The position numbers and the translations under genes are program-made. This document shows, in pieces, positions 42,927 to 51,838 of a stretch of 64,000 nucleotides of DNA. Every line of letters starts with the position of its first letter. Positions within the stretch are counted from its first letter, which is position 1. Under the pieces are notes generated by a model. It ran no database searches and was not told the origin of the DNA. It saw nothing but the letters and a program-made list of their open reading frames with translations. Source of the stretch: Runella sp. MFBS21 (GTDB lineage: Bacteria; Bacteroidota; Bacteroidia; Cytophagales; Spirosomataceae); contig NZ_JARNTW010000021.1 in the NCBI RefSeq assembly GCF_029433105.1, forward strand, positions 1-64,000, given 5' to 3'.

Positions 42927-43988
42927 ATGGCAACAGTCAAAACAATTGATACCCAGACGCTGAGTGATTGGTTAACAGCAGATAAAAAAGTATCTATTTT
43001 AGATATTCGCCCTTTATCCGAAAGAACCGAGTGGCACATTCCACAAAGTATTCACTTAGACGTTTACGAAAATTTAAAGGCAGGAAACAGAGACGCATTC
43101 GACTTTTTGCTTTTGGATAAATTATTCCCCATTGTTACCTTATGTGCCGGTGGAAACCTAAGCCTTTTTGCCGCTGAATTACTATCCGAAAATGGCTATG
43201 ACGCTTATTCTCTTGAAGGTGGCATGAAAGCATGGAATTTTGCTTGGGATACAGCTATTATAGAACTCGGCAACGTTAAAATCATCCAAGTCAGGCGATT
43301 AGCAAAAGGGTGTTTATCCTATATAATAGGTTCAGGAGAGAAAGCAATGGTTATTGATGCCTCGCTTCCCCCTTCCATTTATTTGAACCTTGCTGCTCAA
43401 CATGGGTATGTCATCGAAAAAGTAGCCGATACCCATATCCACGCAGATTATGTTTCGAGAACCAAGGAATTAGCGGAAGTCACGGGAGCAGCACATTTGA
43501 TGATTGATTTGGCAAATGTTAATTATAACTTTACACCTATTAAAAATGGCGTAGAACTGGATTTAGGAAAAACAACCATAAAGGTCATTCATACCCCAGG
43601 TCATACTCTTGAAAGTACCTCGTTTCTAATTGAAAACAGTGCTTTACTGACAGGAGATACTTTATTTACAGATAGCGTTGGACGACCTGATTTGAAAGCC
43701 AACGAACAGGAAACATGGTTGAAAGCTGCGATGCTTTATGACTCGCTCCACTTGATTGCAATCTTAAACGATGATATTAAGATTTTACCTGCCCATACCT
43801 CAAAGTCAATTGAAATCGGTCAAGAGATTGTTTCAGCAAACTTAGGCCAAATCAAAAAGTCAATTAAGCTGCTATCGCTCGAAAAAGAGAAATTCATTGA
43901 AGCTATTTTGTCAAAATTGCCGCCTACTCCTGCTAATTATTTACAAGCAGATTTAGAAGCAGGCGCAAACCGCTGTGCTGTTCAATAA
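42927..43988 (+). CDS. Rhodanese and metallo-beta-lactamase fusion (persulfide dioxygenase-like)
   Basis: 353 residues. An N-terminal rhodanese domain (1-110) has Cys73 in IVTLCAGGNLS. The C-terminal metallo-beta-lactamase domain has TH170IH172AD174Y175, HTPGHTLEST near 213, and GDTLFTDSVGRPDL near 242. This is the ETHE1/persulfide dioxygenase-like family in sulfide detoxification; Tyr replaces the last His of the usual THxHADH motif. The MFS gene starts 4 nt after the stop, and a Crp/Fnr regulator lies upstream, so the three genes likely form one sulfur-related unit. Confidence 0.88.
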   Translation: MATVKTIDTQTLSDWLTADKKVSILDIRPLSERTEWHIPQSIHLDVYENLKAGNRDAFDFLLLDKLFPIVTLCAGGNLSLFAAELLSENGYDAYSLEGGMKAWNFAWDTAIIELGNVKIIQVRRLAKGCLSYIIGSGEKAMVIDASLPPSIYLNLAAQHGYVIEKVADTHIHADYVSRTKELAEVTGAAHLMIDLANVNYNFTPIKNGVELDLGKTTIKVIHTPGHTLESTSFLIENSALLTGDTLFTDSVGRPDLKANEQETWLKAAMLYDSLHLIAILNDDIKILPAHTSKSIEIGQEIVSANLGQIKKSIKLLSLEKEKFIEAILSKLPPTPANYLQADLEAGANRCAVQ

Positions 43989-43992
43989 ATCT

Positions 43993-45213
43993 ATGAAAAA
44001 TATACAACAGGGGTTACGGGAAAACTGGCAACAATTTTCGTACTTAGTGATTGTCAATGCTTTTGTAGGTGGTATGCTTGGTCTTGAACGTACAGTTTTA
44101 CCCCAACTTGCTGAACAAGAATTTGGCATTAGGTCCAAGACCGCCATTTTTTCATTCATCATTACTTTTGGAATCACAAAGGCGATTTGTAATTATTTTA
44201 CGGGCAAATGGGCAAATGTTTTCGGTCGAAAGAAATTACTTGTCTTAGGCTGGGTTTTTGCATTGCCTATTCCTTTTATGCTAATATATGCCGAAAGTTG
44301 GACATGGATTGTGCTAACCAATATTTTACTCGGCATTAACCAAGGATTGACGTGGAGCATGGCAGTTGTAATGAAAATAGACCTTGTAGGCGACAAAAAC
44401 CGTGGCTTGGCGGTTGGCATCAACGAGTTTGCGGGGTATCTATCTGTTGGAGTAGTTGCTTTTCTGACTGGCTTTCTGGCCGAACAATATGGCGTTAGAC
44501 CTTACCCTTTTTATATCGGTATTTTATTTTCGTTTTTAGGGCTTGGAATAAGCATTTTTAAGGTTCAAGACACGGGACATCACGTATTAAAAGAAACACA
44601 ATTAAATAACAAAACTCTTCTCCCTCATCCATTCTTAGATACCTCCTTTCGGCATAAATCGTTGAATGCCATTACCCAAGCAGGTTTGACCAATAATCTT
44701 AACGATGGTATGATATGGGGGCTTCTCCCCTTACTGTTGCTCAATCAGCACTTTGAACCTACCACTATTGGGGCGATTGCAGCGGTATATCCTTCGGTTT
44801 GGGGAATCGGTCAGTTATTTACGGGAAGATTATCTGATATTTATTCCAAAAAGCTACTTCTATTCTGGGGGATGCTGATACAAGGCTTAGCGATTCTGTT
44901 TTTGGCTTTTGCTTCTACATTTACCCATTTTATACTCATAGGAGTCACCTTGGGGTTGGGTACTGCACTGGTTTATCCAACATTCCTAAGTGCTATTGCT
45001 GATTACACCAATCCAACGCAACGAGCCGAATGTTTAGGAACATTTCGTTTCTGGCGAGATTTAGGGTATGCCATCGGAGCTTTATTGACAGGCACAGTCG
45101 CTGATGCCTTCGGTGTGAATATGTCCATTACGTTTATTGGTGTACTGACCATTATTTCGGGGGCTATTATTTTACTGAGAATGGATAATCAAAGTGCTTT
45201 ACCTAATTCATAA
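43993..45213 (+). CDS. MFS transporter
   Basis: 406 residues from ATG 43993 (a longer frame from 43975 lacks a normal start). It has about twelve membrane helices in two halves, with typical MFS loops such as GKWANVFGRKK between helices 2 and 3 and GRLSDIYSKK in the second half. The substrate cannot be told from sequence. Its close coupling to the rhodanese-MBL gene suggests export of a sulfur compound or related metabolite. It converges with the integrase gene, 12 nt apart. Confidence 0.85.
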   Translation: MKNIQQGLRENWQQFSYLVIVNAFVGGMLGLERTVLPQLAEQEFGIRSKTAIFSFIITFGITKAICNYFTGKWANVFGRKKLLVLGWVFALPIPFMLIYAESWTWIVLTNILLGINQGLTWSMAVVMKIDLVGDKNRGLAVGINEFAGYLSVGVVAFLTGFLAEQYGVRPYPFYIGILFSFLGLGISIFKVQDTGHHVLKETQLNNKTLLPHPFLDTSFRHKSLNAITQAGLTNNLNDGMIWGLLPLLLLNQHFEPTTIGAIAAVYPSVWGIGQLFTGRLSDIYSKKLLLFWGMLIQGLAILFLAFASTFTHFILIGVTLGLGTALVYPTFLSAIADYTNPTQRAECLGTFRFWRDLGYAIGALLTGTVADAFGVNMSITFIGVLTIISGAIILLRMDNQSALPNS

Positions 45214-45225
45214 ATTTCTTTCAAC

Positions 45226-46191
45226 TTATAACCCCAGCTTTGTAGCGGCATTATGTTGCTTGATGTCTTCGATACGGGTGTATCGCTGAATCATAGCACT
45301 TGTTTTATGCTTCGATTGGCGCATGATTTCTGAGTCATCGGCTCCATTGATTTTGGCAATTGTAATAAACGATGCTCGAAGGGAGTGGGCTGAATATCGG
45401 CCACCTATATACTTTTTGACTGTGTCATAAACAGTCATGTCATTAAGTCGTTCTTCCGTGATTTTATCGCCTTTTCGCACTCGAACAAACAGTGGCCCTG
45501 TTGGTCTCTCCAAACGTCCAATCCAATTTTTTAGATTTCGTATCGGGCAAAAATCGACTTCTGGGCTATAAAAAAAAGCTTTCTCCTCCGATTCGCCGTA
45601 TGGGTTAGTCTTACTCTTTGATAAGGAAATAATAACTCCATCCTCATTGAATTGTACGTCTTCGATATTCAAACTCACCAATTCCGACCGGCGATAAGCT
45701 CCTGCAAATCCAATTAACAACAAACATTTGTCACGCAAACCTGCGTTAGTATTTGTGTCTATTCCTTGCAAAATAGTTTTCAAGTCCTTCATCTTAAAAG
45801 CAGGAGCTTGCTTTTGTCGAACGCCATTGGTACGCTTGATGCCTTCCATCACTGCACGAAAAGCTTTGTCTTTGGTAGGCAAGTCCAAATTGCTTAGTTC
45901 GTGTAGTTTACTAATTGCTGCCAATTTTCGATTGATGCTTGCCCACTTGTGGGTATCAGCTAAATGCGACACGTAAGCGGCCAGCGTTACAGCTGAAACG
46001 GGTAAGTCAGTTTGACCATGTTCAACGCACCAGCCTTTAAAATCCTTAATGTCCGATTTGTAGGCCCGTTGGGTGTTGGCCGCCCCCTCTAAACCCTTGC
46101 GGGCGTAGTCGGCCATTTTTTGAAAAAGCACTTCACTGACAGGGAAAGACCGACCTATCTCAATTTCCGTGATTTCATTGGTCATCTCCAT
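45226..46191 (-). CDS. int: Tyrosine recombinase/integrase
   Basis: About 321 residues if started at the ATG at 46189-46191; ATGs at 46209 and 46185 are alternatives. The N-terminal SAM-like core-binding domain holds KMADYARKGLEGAANTQRAY. The catalytic residues are Arg in AGAYRRSELV, HSLR near residue 280, His in SKHKTSAM and the terminal Tyr in IQRYTRI. It probably integrates and excises the conjugative element. It overlaps a 132-residue gene. A perfect 16-bp inverted repeat with a 7-bp spacer lies 25 nt before that operon and might be its target. Confidence 0.92.
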   Translation of the reverse strand: MEMTNEITEIEIGRSFPVSEVLFQKMADYARKGLEGAANTQRAYKSDIKDFKGWCVEHGQTDLPVSAVTLAAYVSHLADTHKWASINRKLAAISKLHELSNLDLPTKDKAFRAVMEGIKRTNGVRQKQAPAFKMKDLKTILQGIDTNTNAGLRDKCLLLIGFAGAYRRSELVSLNIEDVQFNEDGVIISLSKSKTNPYGESEEKAFFYSPEVDFCPIRNLKNWIGRLERPTGPLFVRVRKGDKITEERLNDMTVYDTVKKYIGGRYSAHSLRASFITIAKINGADDSEIMRQSKHKTSAMIQRYTRIEDIKQHNAATKLGL

Positions 46192-46573
46192 CGCTTTTTT
46201 TGTATTCATTCCACTTTTCCCAATCAGCTGGACGTAACAAACTTTTGATATATTCATCCATCCCAAGGTCACGACGCTCCATCACATGACGCCGAAATGG
46301 CCAAGTAGATTTCGCCGCTTCAAAACCTTCCTTCCTAAAAGTATTTCTTACTCTTTCGGGCAAGCCTTCTAACCAATCCTCAAAATCTTCAATCGTCTCT
46401 TCACCTCTGGCAAGGCTCATATAGCGATACGACGCATTTCCAAAATTGAAGAATAAGACCAAGAAGTCAAATCGGTCGGAAGGGCTTTCCACCAAGGCGT
46501 CTATCTGATTTTGCTGTGTCTGCTTGTGAGGGTGTTTGACGTAGATGAGTTTTTCAAGTTCTGTTCGGGACAT
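46175..46573 (-). CDS. Hypothetical protein upstream of the integrase
   Basis: 132 residues, charged, no membrane segments, Trp-rich at the end (FEDWLEGLPERVRNTFRKEG, STWPFRRH, PADWEKWNEYKKS). Its last codons overlap the integrase start region, so the two are co-translated. No family recognised. Position makes it a possible partner or directionality factor of the integrase, but it lacks an evident helix-turn-helix of the excisionase type. Confidence 0.6.
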   Translation of the reverse strand: MSRTELEKLIYVKHPHKQTQQNQIDALVESPSDRFDFLVLFFNFGNASYRYMSLARGEETIEDFEDWLEGLPERVRNTFRKEGFEAAKSTWPFRRHVMERRDLGMDEYIKSLLRPADWEKWNEYKKSDGDDQ

Positions 46574-46597
46574 AATTTTAAGTTTTTCACAAAGATA

Positions 46598-46636
46598 TTA
46601 TTACTTACGATAAGTAAAGGTTATCGTAAGTAATAA
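46598..46636. other. 16-bp perfect inverted repeat with 7-bp spacer (att-like or operator)
   Basis: TTATTACTTACGATAA (46598-46613) is exactly inverted at 46621-46636 around GTAAAGG. Tyrosine recombinase core sites are inverted arms around 6-8 bp spacers, and an integrase gene lies next to it, so an attachment site is possible. It also lies where the operator of the minus-strand integrase operon would be. Both roles are unproven. Confidence 0.5.
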
Positions 46637-46751
46637 AAAATTATTACGATTACATTTCTTATAAGGTGGTATTAGCGTTTCCTTCGTTTAATCTGAAAAT
46701 TATGTAAAAAGTATCGAAAAAAATGTAACCTTCTATTCCCTTGCATATTCG

Positions 46752-46759
46752 TACATTTG
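46752..46759 (+). promoter_or_regulatory. Candidate -7 element of the metal-resistance cluster
   Basis: TACATTTG matches TAnnTTTG exactly and lies 22 nt before the ATG at 46781. No convincing -33 TTG is seen at the ideal spacing. Confidence 0.4.
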
Positions 46760-46780
46760 TCGCTATCAAAGCATAGTGTA

Positions 46781-47221
46781 ATGAAGCAAATCATCAAGCG
46801 CACATTTTGCCTTTACTTAGCCATCCAAGTGTTGTTTGCCAGCACAGGGTTTGCTATGTATGAGCATTGGTGTTTGATGAAGGGAACAAAGACAGTTTCT
46901 TTTGTTCATGAAGAAAAATGTCAGAAAGTAAGCCATAAAGCCAGTCATAAAAGGTCTGGGTGTGGAGACAGTTTTAAGCGTAGCAAGTGCTGTTCGGACA
47001 AAGTGTCTTACTATAAAATTCAAACCCCTTCGGCTGACGGCAGTTCGGTACATTTCATAAGTCAGCACATTGATTTAGTATCTATTTTCAATCCTATTTA
47101 TTTCTCTTCAAGGGCTTGGCTTAGTCAAACCGTTTCGTTCCGTTTACCGCATTTTTACAGCCCTGCGCCACCACTTCACGGGCGTAGTATGCTCATTTTT
47201 GTACAATCCTTCCTGATTTGA
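46781..47221 (+). CDS. HYC_CC_PP-type Cys/His-rich secreted protein
   Basis: 146 residues from ATG 46781, with a signal-like hydrophobic start (FCLYLAIQVLFASTGFAMYE). The ordered hallmarks HWC, a Cys/His/Lys-rich loop with GCGDSF and KCC, and PAPP near the end define the small HYC_CC_PP protein family of Bacteroidetes, found near copper and metal-efflux genes. It is presumably a periplasmic or membrane metal-binding protein. It opens the metal cluster and is followed by a terminator-like hairpin. Confidence 0.7.
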   Translation: MKQIIKRTFCLYLAIQVLFASTGFAMYEHWCLMKGTKTVSFVHEEKCQKVSHKASHKRSGCGDSFKRSKCCSDKVSYYKIQTPSADGSSVHFISQHIDLVSIFNPIYFSSRAWLSQTVSFRLPHFYSPAPPLHGRSMLIFVQSFLI

Positions 47222-47250
47222 TTAGGTAAAATGCCCACTGTGGGCTGATG

Positions 47251-47272
47251 GCAACCTTTCGGGTTGCTTTTT
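47251..47272 (+). terminator. Terminator between HYC_CC_PP gene and AraC regulator
   Basis: GCAACC (47251-47256) pairs with GGTTGC (47262-47267) and five T follow. It ends about 70 nt before the ATG at 47341, so the regulator probably has its own promoter. Confidence 0.6.
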
Positions 47273-47340
47273 GGTGTTTTCTTTTTCACCATGATTACCT
47301 AATTTATCATGTCTTCCTACCTACGTTTCTTAGAAAAATT

Positions 47341-47904
47341 ATGAAACTGTACATCAAAAATATGGTGTGCAGTCGCTGCAAAACTGTGGTTCGTCAAGAA
47401 CTTGAAGCACTTGGACACCAAGTATTAGCAATCGAATTGGGCGAAGTAGTACTCGAAAAGCCAGCAACCGAAATGCAACTCAGCCAAATTTCGGAACGAT
47501 TACAAATGCATGACTTTGAATTGTTGAGTGACAAAAAACAACAGCTAATTGAGCGAGTCAAAACGGTTATCGTTGAATTGGTTCACCTCCAAAATGACGG
47601 GCTTCGACGGATGAAACATTCGGATTACATCACGGAAAAAGTAAGTCGAGATTACCGATACCTCAGTACACTTTTCTCAGAAGTGGAAGGTATTACCATT
47701 GAGCAGTATTTAATCAATCAGAAATTAGAACGGGTAAAAGAACTACTGGTCTATGATGAATTGACTCTTTCACAAATCGCTGATTTACTTAATTATAGTA
47801 GTGTAGCTCACCTCTCAGCACAGTTCAAGACCATCACGGGAATGACCCCAAGTCAGTTTAGAAAAATTCGGGATAAGAAAAGGAAGCCACTGGACGAGGT
47901 ATAA
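47341..47904 (+). CDS. AraC-family regulator with metal-binding-like N terminus
   Basis: 187 residues from ATG 47341 (an upstream frame from 47248 is not needed). The first 70 residues resemble a heavy-metal-associated domain (KNMVCSRCKTVVRQELEALG, a CxxC motif). The rest is an AraC DNA-binding domain with two helix-turn-helix units (LSQIADLLNYSSVAHLSAQF, ITGMTPSQFRKIR). The arrangement suggests direct sensing of copper or a similar ion and control of the downstream multicopper oxidase and efflux genes. The next gene starts 14 nt downstream. Confidence 0.85.
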   Translation: MKLYIKNMVCSRCKTVVRQELEALGHQVLAIELGEVVLEKPATEMQLSQISERLQMHDFELLSDKKQQLIERVKTVIVELVHLQNDGLRRMKHSDYITEKVSRDYRYLSTLFSEVEGITIEQYLINQKLERVKELLVYDELTLSQIADLLNYSSVAHLSAQFKTITGMTPSQFRKIRDKKRKPLDEV

Positions 47905-47918
47905 CAAAAAACAAAAAC

Positions 47919-49409
47919 ATGAAACGGAACGATTTTTTAAAAACACTTGGATTTGGAACGGCAGGAGTGCTGGTCGGCGAGAGTTTGTTGTCTGGTTGTA
48001 TGAATCACGACATGGCGACAATGAATATGACAACGGCTCCTACCGTGGTTGAGGGTGCATTTAATACGAGCTTACCCATTCCCGAAACTATTACTTCGGG
48101 AACAGCACTGAATGCCCGCAGTCAAAATGCCGCAATTTTGGCGGGAAAATCCAGTCAAGTATTGGGGTACAAAAACGGCATTTTAGGACCCACTTTTCGG
48201 GTACAGCGTGGCAGTACAGTTACGATTCCTTTTACCAATGGCCTGTCAGAAGAAACTAATATTCACTGGCATGGTTTGCTTGTACCTGCTGCGATGGATG
48301 GTCACCCCAGCCAAATGGTGACGGCAGGGCAGTCCTTCAATTATACTTTTAAGATTGACCAAGCGGCAAACATGGCTTGGTATCACCCACACCCACATGA
48401 AAAAACGGGTAAACAAGTTTTTACAGGGTTGGCAGGAATGTTTATCGTCGAAAGCCCCGAAGAAAAAGCGTTGAATTTACCTTCGGATGCCTACGAACTA
48501 CCCTTAGTGATTCAGGATAAACGATTGGATGCCAATGGGGCAATCATGTATAGCCCAACCTTAGAAGAGGTAATGATTGGTTACATGGGGGAAACCATTA
48601 CGGTCAATGGTGTGAGCTCCCCTTTTCAGCCTGTTACAACTCGAATGTATCGTCTTAGAGTTTTGAATGGCTCAAACGGACGAATGTACAATTTAGCATT
48701 GAGCAACGGCAATTCTTTCATGGTTATTGGTTCAGACGGCGGCTTACTTCCTGCTCCTGAGACCGTTACAAGTCTATTACTTGCCCCAGGCGAACGAGCT
48801 GATTTATTGGTGGATTTTAGCAAAATAGCTCTCAACAGCGAAGTGTACTTGCAGAGTAATTCTTTTTCGGGAGTGAGTTCACAAGGAAGCCAAACCTTCA
48901 AAATCTTGAAGTTTATGGTGAGCAAAACTGAAACGGATATATTCAAAATGCCAACCTCGCTCAATTCTATAATGTCTCTATCAAGTGCTTCTGCTACCAA
49001 GACCCGCACCTTCGATATTGGGGTAATGATGGACATGACTTCTGGAAGCCACGGTGGAACAATGGCTATGAAAGGGATGCACACGATTAACGGGAAGATT
49101 TTCAATATGGATCGCATTGATGAAAGCGTAGCCCTGAACAGCACCGAAATCTGGGAATTTGACAACACAATGGGTGACGAACCACATCCCATGCACTTAC
49201 ATGGTGTGTTTTTTCAAGTTGCGAGTCGAACAGGTGGACGAGGAAATATCCAACCCCACGAAAAAGGATGGAAAGACACGGTTTTGGTCATGCCCGGCGA
49301 AAAAGTATGGATTATCGCTAAGTTTGAGAAGGCAGGGAAGTTTGTATTTCATTGCCATAACCTCGAACATGAAGATGACGGGATGATGCTCAATTTTGAA
49401 GTTAAATAG
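47919..49409 (+). CDS. Multicopper oxidase (CopA/CueO-like)
   Basis: 496 residues. The N terminus has a hydrophobic signal with a lipobox-like LLSGC and RND near the start (possible Tat or lipoprotein export). Copper-binding motifs are all present: NIHWHGLLV near 116, AWYHPHPHEKTG near 155, EPHPMHLHG near 426, and HCHNLEHEDDGMM near 480. The enzyme oxidises Cu(I) or phenolics in the periplasm and is a normal part of copper resistance. A Met/His-rich loop (HGGTMAMKGMHT) near 385 fits metal handling. Confidence 0.92.
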   Translation: MKRNDFLKTLGFGTAGVLVGESLLSGCMNHDMATMNMTTAPTVVEGAFNTSLPIPETITSGTALNARSQNAAILAGKSSQVLGYKNGILGPTFRVQRGSTVTIPFTNGLSEETNIHWHGLLVPAAMDGHPSQMVTAGQSFNYTFKIDQAANMAWYHPHPHEKTGKQVFTGLAGMFIVESPEEKALNLPSDAYELPLVIQDKRLDANGAIMYSPTLEEVMIGYMGETITVNGVSSPFQPVTTRMYRLRVLNGSNGRMYNLALSNGNSFMVIGSDGGLLPAPETVTSLLLAPGERADLLVDFSKIALNSEVYLQSNSFSGVSSQGSQTFKILKFMVSKTETDIFKMPTSLNSIMSLSSASATKTRTFDIGVMMDMTSGSHGGTMAMKGMHTINGKIFNMDRIDESVALNSTEIWEFDNTMGDEPHPMHLHGVFFQVASRTGGRGNIQPHEKGWKDTVLVMPGEKVWIIAKFEKAGKFVFHCHNLEHEDDGMMLNFEVK

Positions 49410-49456
49410 TATCCTTATACACATTCGACTAATATTTTCATTAACCTTTCAATACA

Positions 49457-50512
49457 ATGCTTAGTAGAATAATTTTAATACTTTTCATTGTCACTACGGT
49501 CGCCCGTGGGCAACAAGCCCTATTCCCCAACAAAGGTATTCAACCTGCCATTTACGTAGGTGAAAACGAATCCATAGAAATGGTATTCGGTAAGGGGAAT
49601 GCGTTTTATTACGCTTCTTCCCAAAATAAAGGTCAGTCTTTTACGATGCCAAGCTTGGTTGACAGCTTGCCGGGATTGCATTTAGGCGTGTCAAGAGGGC
49701 CACAAATTGCATCTTCTCATCTTTCCACGGTGATTACTGCCATAGATAAGAAGGGTGATTTGTATGCCTACGTACTTAATCGTAAAACAGGCAAATGGCA
49801 AAACCGCCTTATTATCAATGATATACCAGAAATTGCCAAAGAAGGTTTCAATGCCTTAGCGAGCGATGGTAAGGGTACTTTTTTTGTGGTTTGGCTTGAC
49901 CTGAGAGACGATAAGAAAAACAAGATTTTTGGCGCAATTTCTAAGGATGGCGGTCAAACGTGGAGTAAGAATAAACTTATCTATCGTTCACCTGATTCGA
50001 CAGTCTGTGAGTGTTGTCAGCCCTCCATTCTTATGAAAGACAAACAGGTAGTTGTAATGTTCAGGAACTGGATTAGTGGTTCACGAGATATGTATGTAAC
50101 GACTTCAAAAGATGAAGGAAACACTTTTCAACCCGCCGTAAAAATGGGAAATGGAACATGGAAACTCAACGCCTGCCCAATGGACGGTGGAGGAATCAGC
50201 TTGAATACAAACGGCGTATTAACGACGGTATGGCGGCGAGAAAATCAACTATTCACTGCAAAGTTGGGCGAACCTGAACAATTCCTCGCCCAAGGGCGAA
50301 ATGCTTCCATTGCGGCCAGTAACCAAAACACGTTTATCGCATGGCAAAATCAAGGTCAAATTTGGTTGAGCCAATCTGGGCAAAAAGAACCGATGACATT
50401 AGGTACTGGTAGATTTCCGAGAGTCGCTATACTCAATGAGCAACAGGCTTTCTGTACATGGGAGGATAATGGCATCATAAAAGGGCTGGTTTTAAATAGC
50501 AATGCGAAGTAA
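49457..50512 (+). CDS. Secreted beta-propeller protein with Asp-box repeats
   Basis: 351 residues with a signal peptide (IILILFIVTTVARGQ). Several Asp-box-like motifs (SQNKGQSF, SKDGGQTW, SKDEGNTF) indicate a sialidase-type beta-propeller. There is no evident sialidase active site. CECCQP (near 175) and scattered Cys suggest metal or disulfide sites. It lies between the oxidase and efflux genes, so a periplasmic metal-binding or partner role is likelier than glycan hydrolysis. No exact family recognised. Confidence 0.65.
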   Translation: MLSRIILILFIVTTVARGQQALFPNKGIQPAIYVGENESIEMVFGKGNAFYYASSQNKGQSFTMPSLVDSLPGLHLGVSRGPQIASSHLSTVITAIDKKGDLYAYVLNRKTGKWQNRLIINDIPEIAKEGFNALASDGKGTFFVVWLDLRDDKKNKIFGAISKDGGQTWSKNKLIYRSPDSTVCECCQPSILMKDKQVVVMFRNWISGSRDMYVTTSKDEGNTFQPAVKMGNGTWKLNACPMDGGGISLNTNGVLTTVWRRENQLFTAKLGEPEQFLAQGRNASIAASNQNTFIAWQNQGQIWLSQSGQKEPMTLGTGRFPRVAILNEQQAFCTWEDNGIIKGLVLNSNAK

Positions 50513-50551
50513 AATAACGACATGACAATAAAGTAAATATTTGGAAATAGT

Positions 50552-51838
50552 ATGGTAGAAAAACTCATTCATTTTGCCCTGCACAACAAATTGATTGTGA
50601 TGGTACTGGCGTTGGGCTTGTTCGGTTGGGGCGTGTATTCTGTCCGAACAAACCCCATTGATGCTATCCCGGATTTGTCCGAAAATCAGGTCATTGTTTT
50701 CACTGAATGGATGGGTCGTAGTCCTCAACTCATTGAAGACCAAATCACTTATCCATTGGTTTCAAACTTACAAGGAATACCCAGCATCAAAAATGTACGG
50801 GGTACTTCTATGTTCGGGATGAGCTTTGTTTACGTCATTTTTGAGGACAATGTAGATGTCTATTGGGCAAGAACACGAGTGATGGAACGACTCAATTATG
50901 CCCAACGATTACTTCCACAGGGAGTAACGCCTTCATTAGGCCCCGATGGCACAGGTGTAGGACACATTTTTTGGTATCACCTCGAAGCCCCGGGCATGGA
51001 CTTAGGGGAGCAACGAGCCTTACAGGATTGGTATGTCAAATTTGCCCTACAAACCGTAAAAGGGGTTAGTGAAGTGGCTTCTTTCGGCGGCTTTGGCAAA
51101 CAGTATCAAATCAACATTGACCCCTACAAGCTTAATTACTTTAATGTCCCGCTGATGGATGTATTGAATTCTATTCGTAAGAATAATAATGATGTAGGCG
51201 GTCGAAAATTTGAAATGTCAGACATGGCCTACATCGTGCGGGGATTGGGTTACATCAAAAATGTCAAAGACATTGAAGATATACCCGTAGGAAATTATGG
51301 CTCCATTCCTGTGAGGGTAAGAGATGTAGCAACCGTTCAAATGGGTGGAGAGCTCCGTTTGGGCATTTTCGATGTAAATGGTGAAGGCGAAGTAGTGGGT
51401 GGAATCGTGGTGATGCGTTACGGTGAAAATGCTGATGCTGTTATCAAGGACGTAAAAATCAAGATGAAGGAAGTCGAAAAAGGGCTTCCGCCAAACGTCA
51501 AATTTAAGGTTTCCTATGACCGCAGCGAGCTGATTGAAGCGGCAGTAGAGTCAGTAAAAGGAACCTTGATTGAAGAAATGATAACCGTTTCGATTGTAGT
51601 TCTCATCTTTTTGCTGCACTGGCGCAGTGCCTTAATCATTCTGATACAGTTACCGATTTCAGTGGCTATTGGCTTTATTCTGCTCAATGCCTTTGGTATT
51701 TCTTCAAACATCATGTCGTTAACGGGTATTGCTTTGGCTATTGGCGTGGTAGTAGATGACGGCATCGTGATGGTTGAAAATGCGTATAGGCATCTTTCAG
51801 AAGCCCAATTGGATAAAGAAAAAAATCAAAGTATATGA
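50552..51838 (+). pseudogene. cusA: CusA-like RND efflux pump, N-terminal piece of a split gene
   Basis: 428 residues covering the first part of a CusA/CzcA heavy-metal RND transporter: ALHNKLIVMVLALGLF (first membrane helix), NPIDAIPDLSENQVIV, and helices up to GIALAIGVVVDDGIVMVENA. It then reads into a run of seven A (51819-51825) and stops at 51836-51838. The rest of the pump lies in the -1 frame from 51835. Together the pieces make a normal pump of about 1070 residues. Either a base is missing (A8 to A7), or the sequence is wrong there, or the ribosome shifts at AAAAAAA. Confidence 0.75.

Noticed and set aside
46757-46780. TTG start for the HYC_CC_PP gene
   Set aside because: The ATG at 46781 gives a better signal peptide and leaves room for the TACATTTG promoter element.
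49457-50512. Sialidase function
   Set aside because: Asp-boxes are present but the arginine triad and other active-site residues are not recognisable, and the neighbours concern metals.
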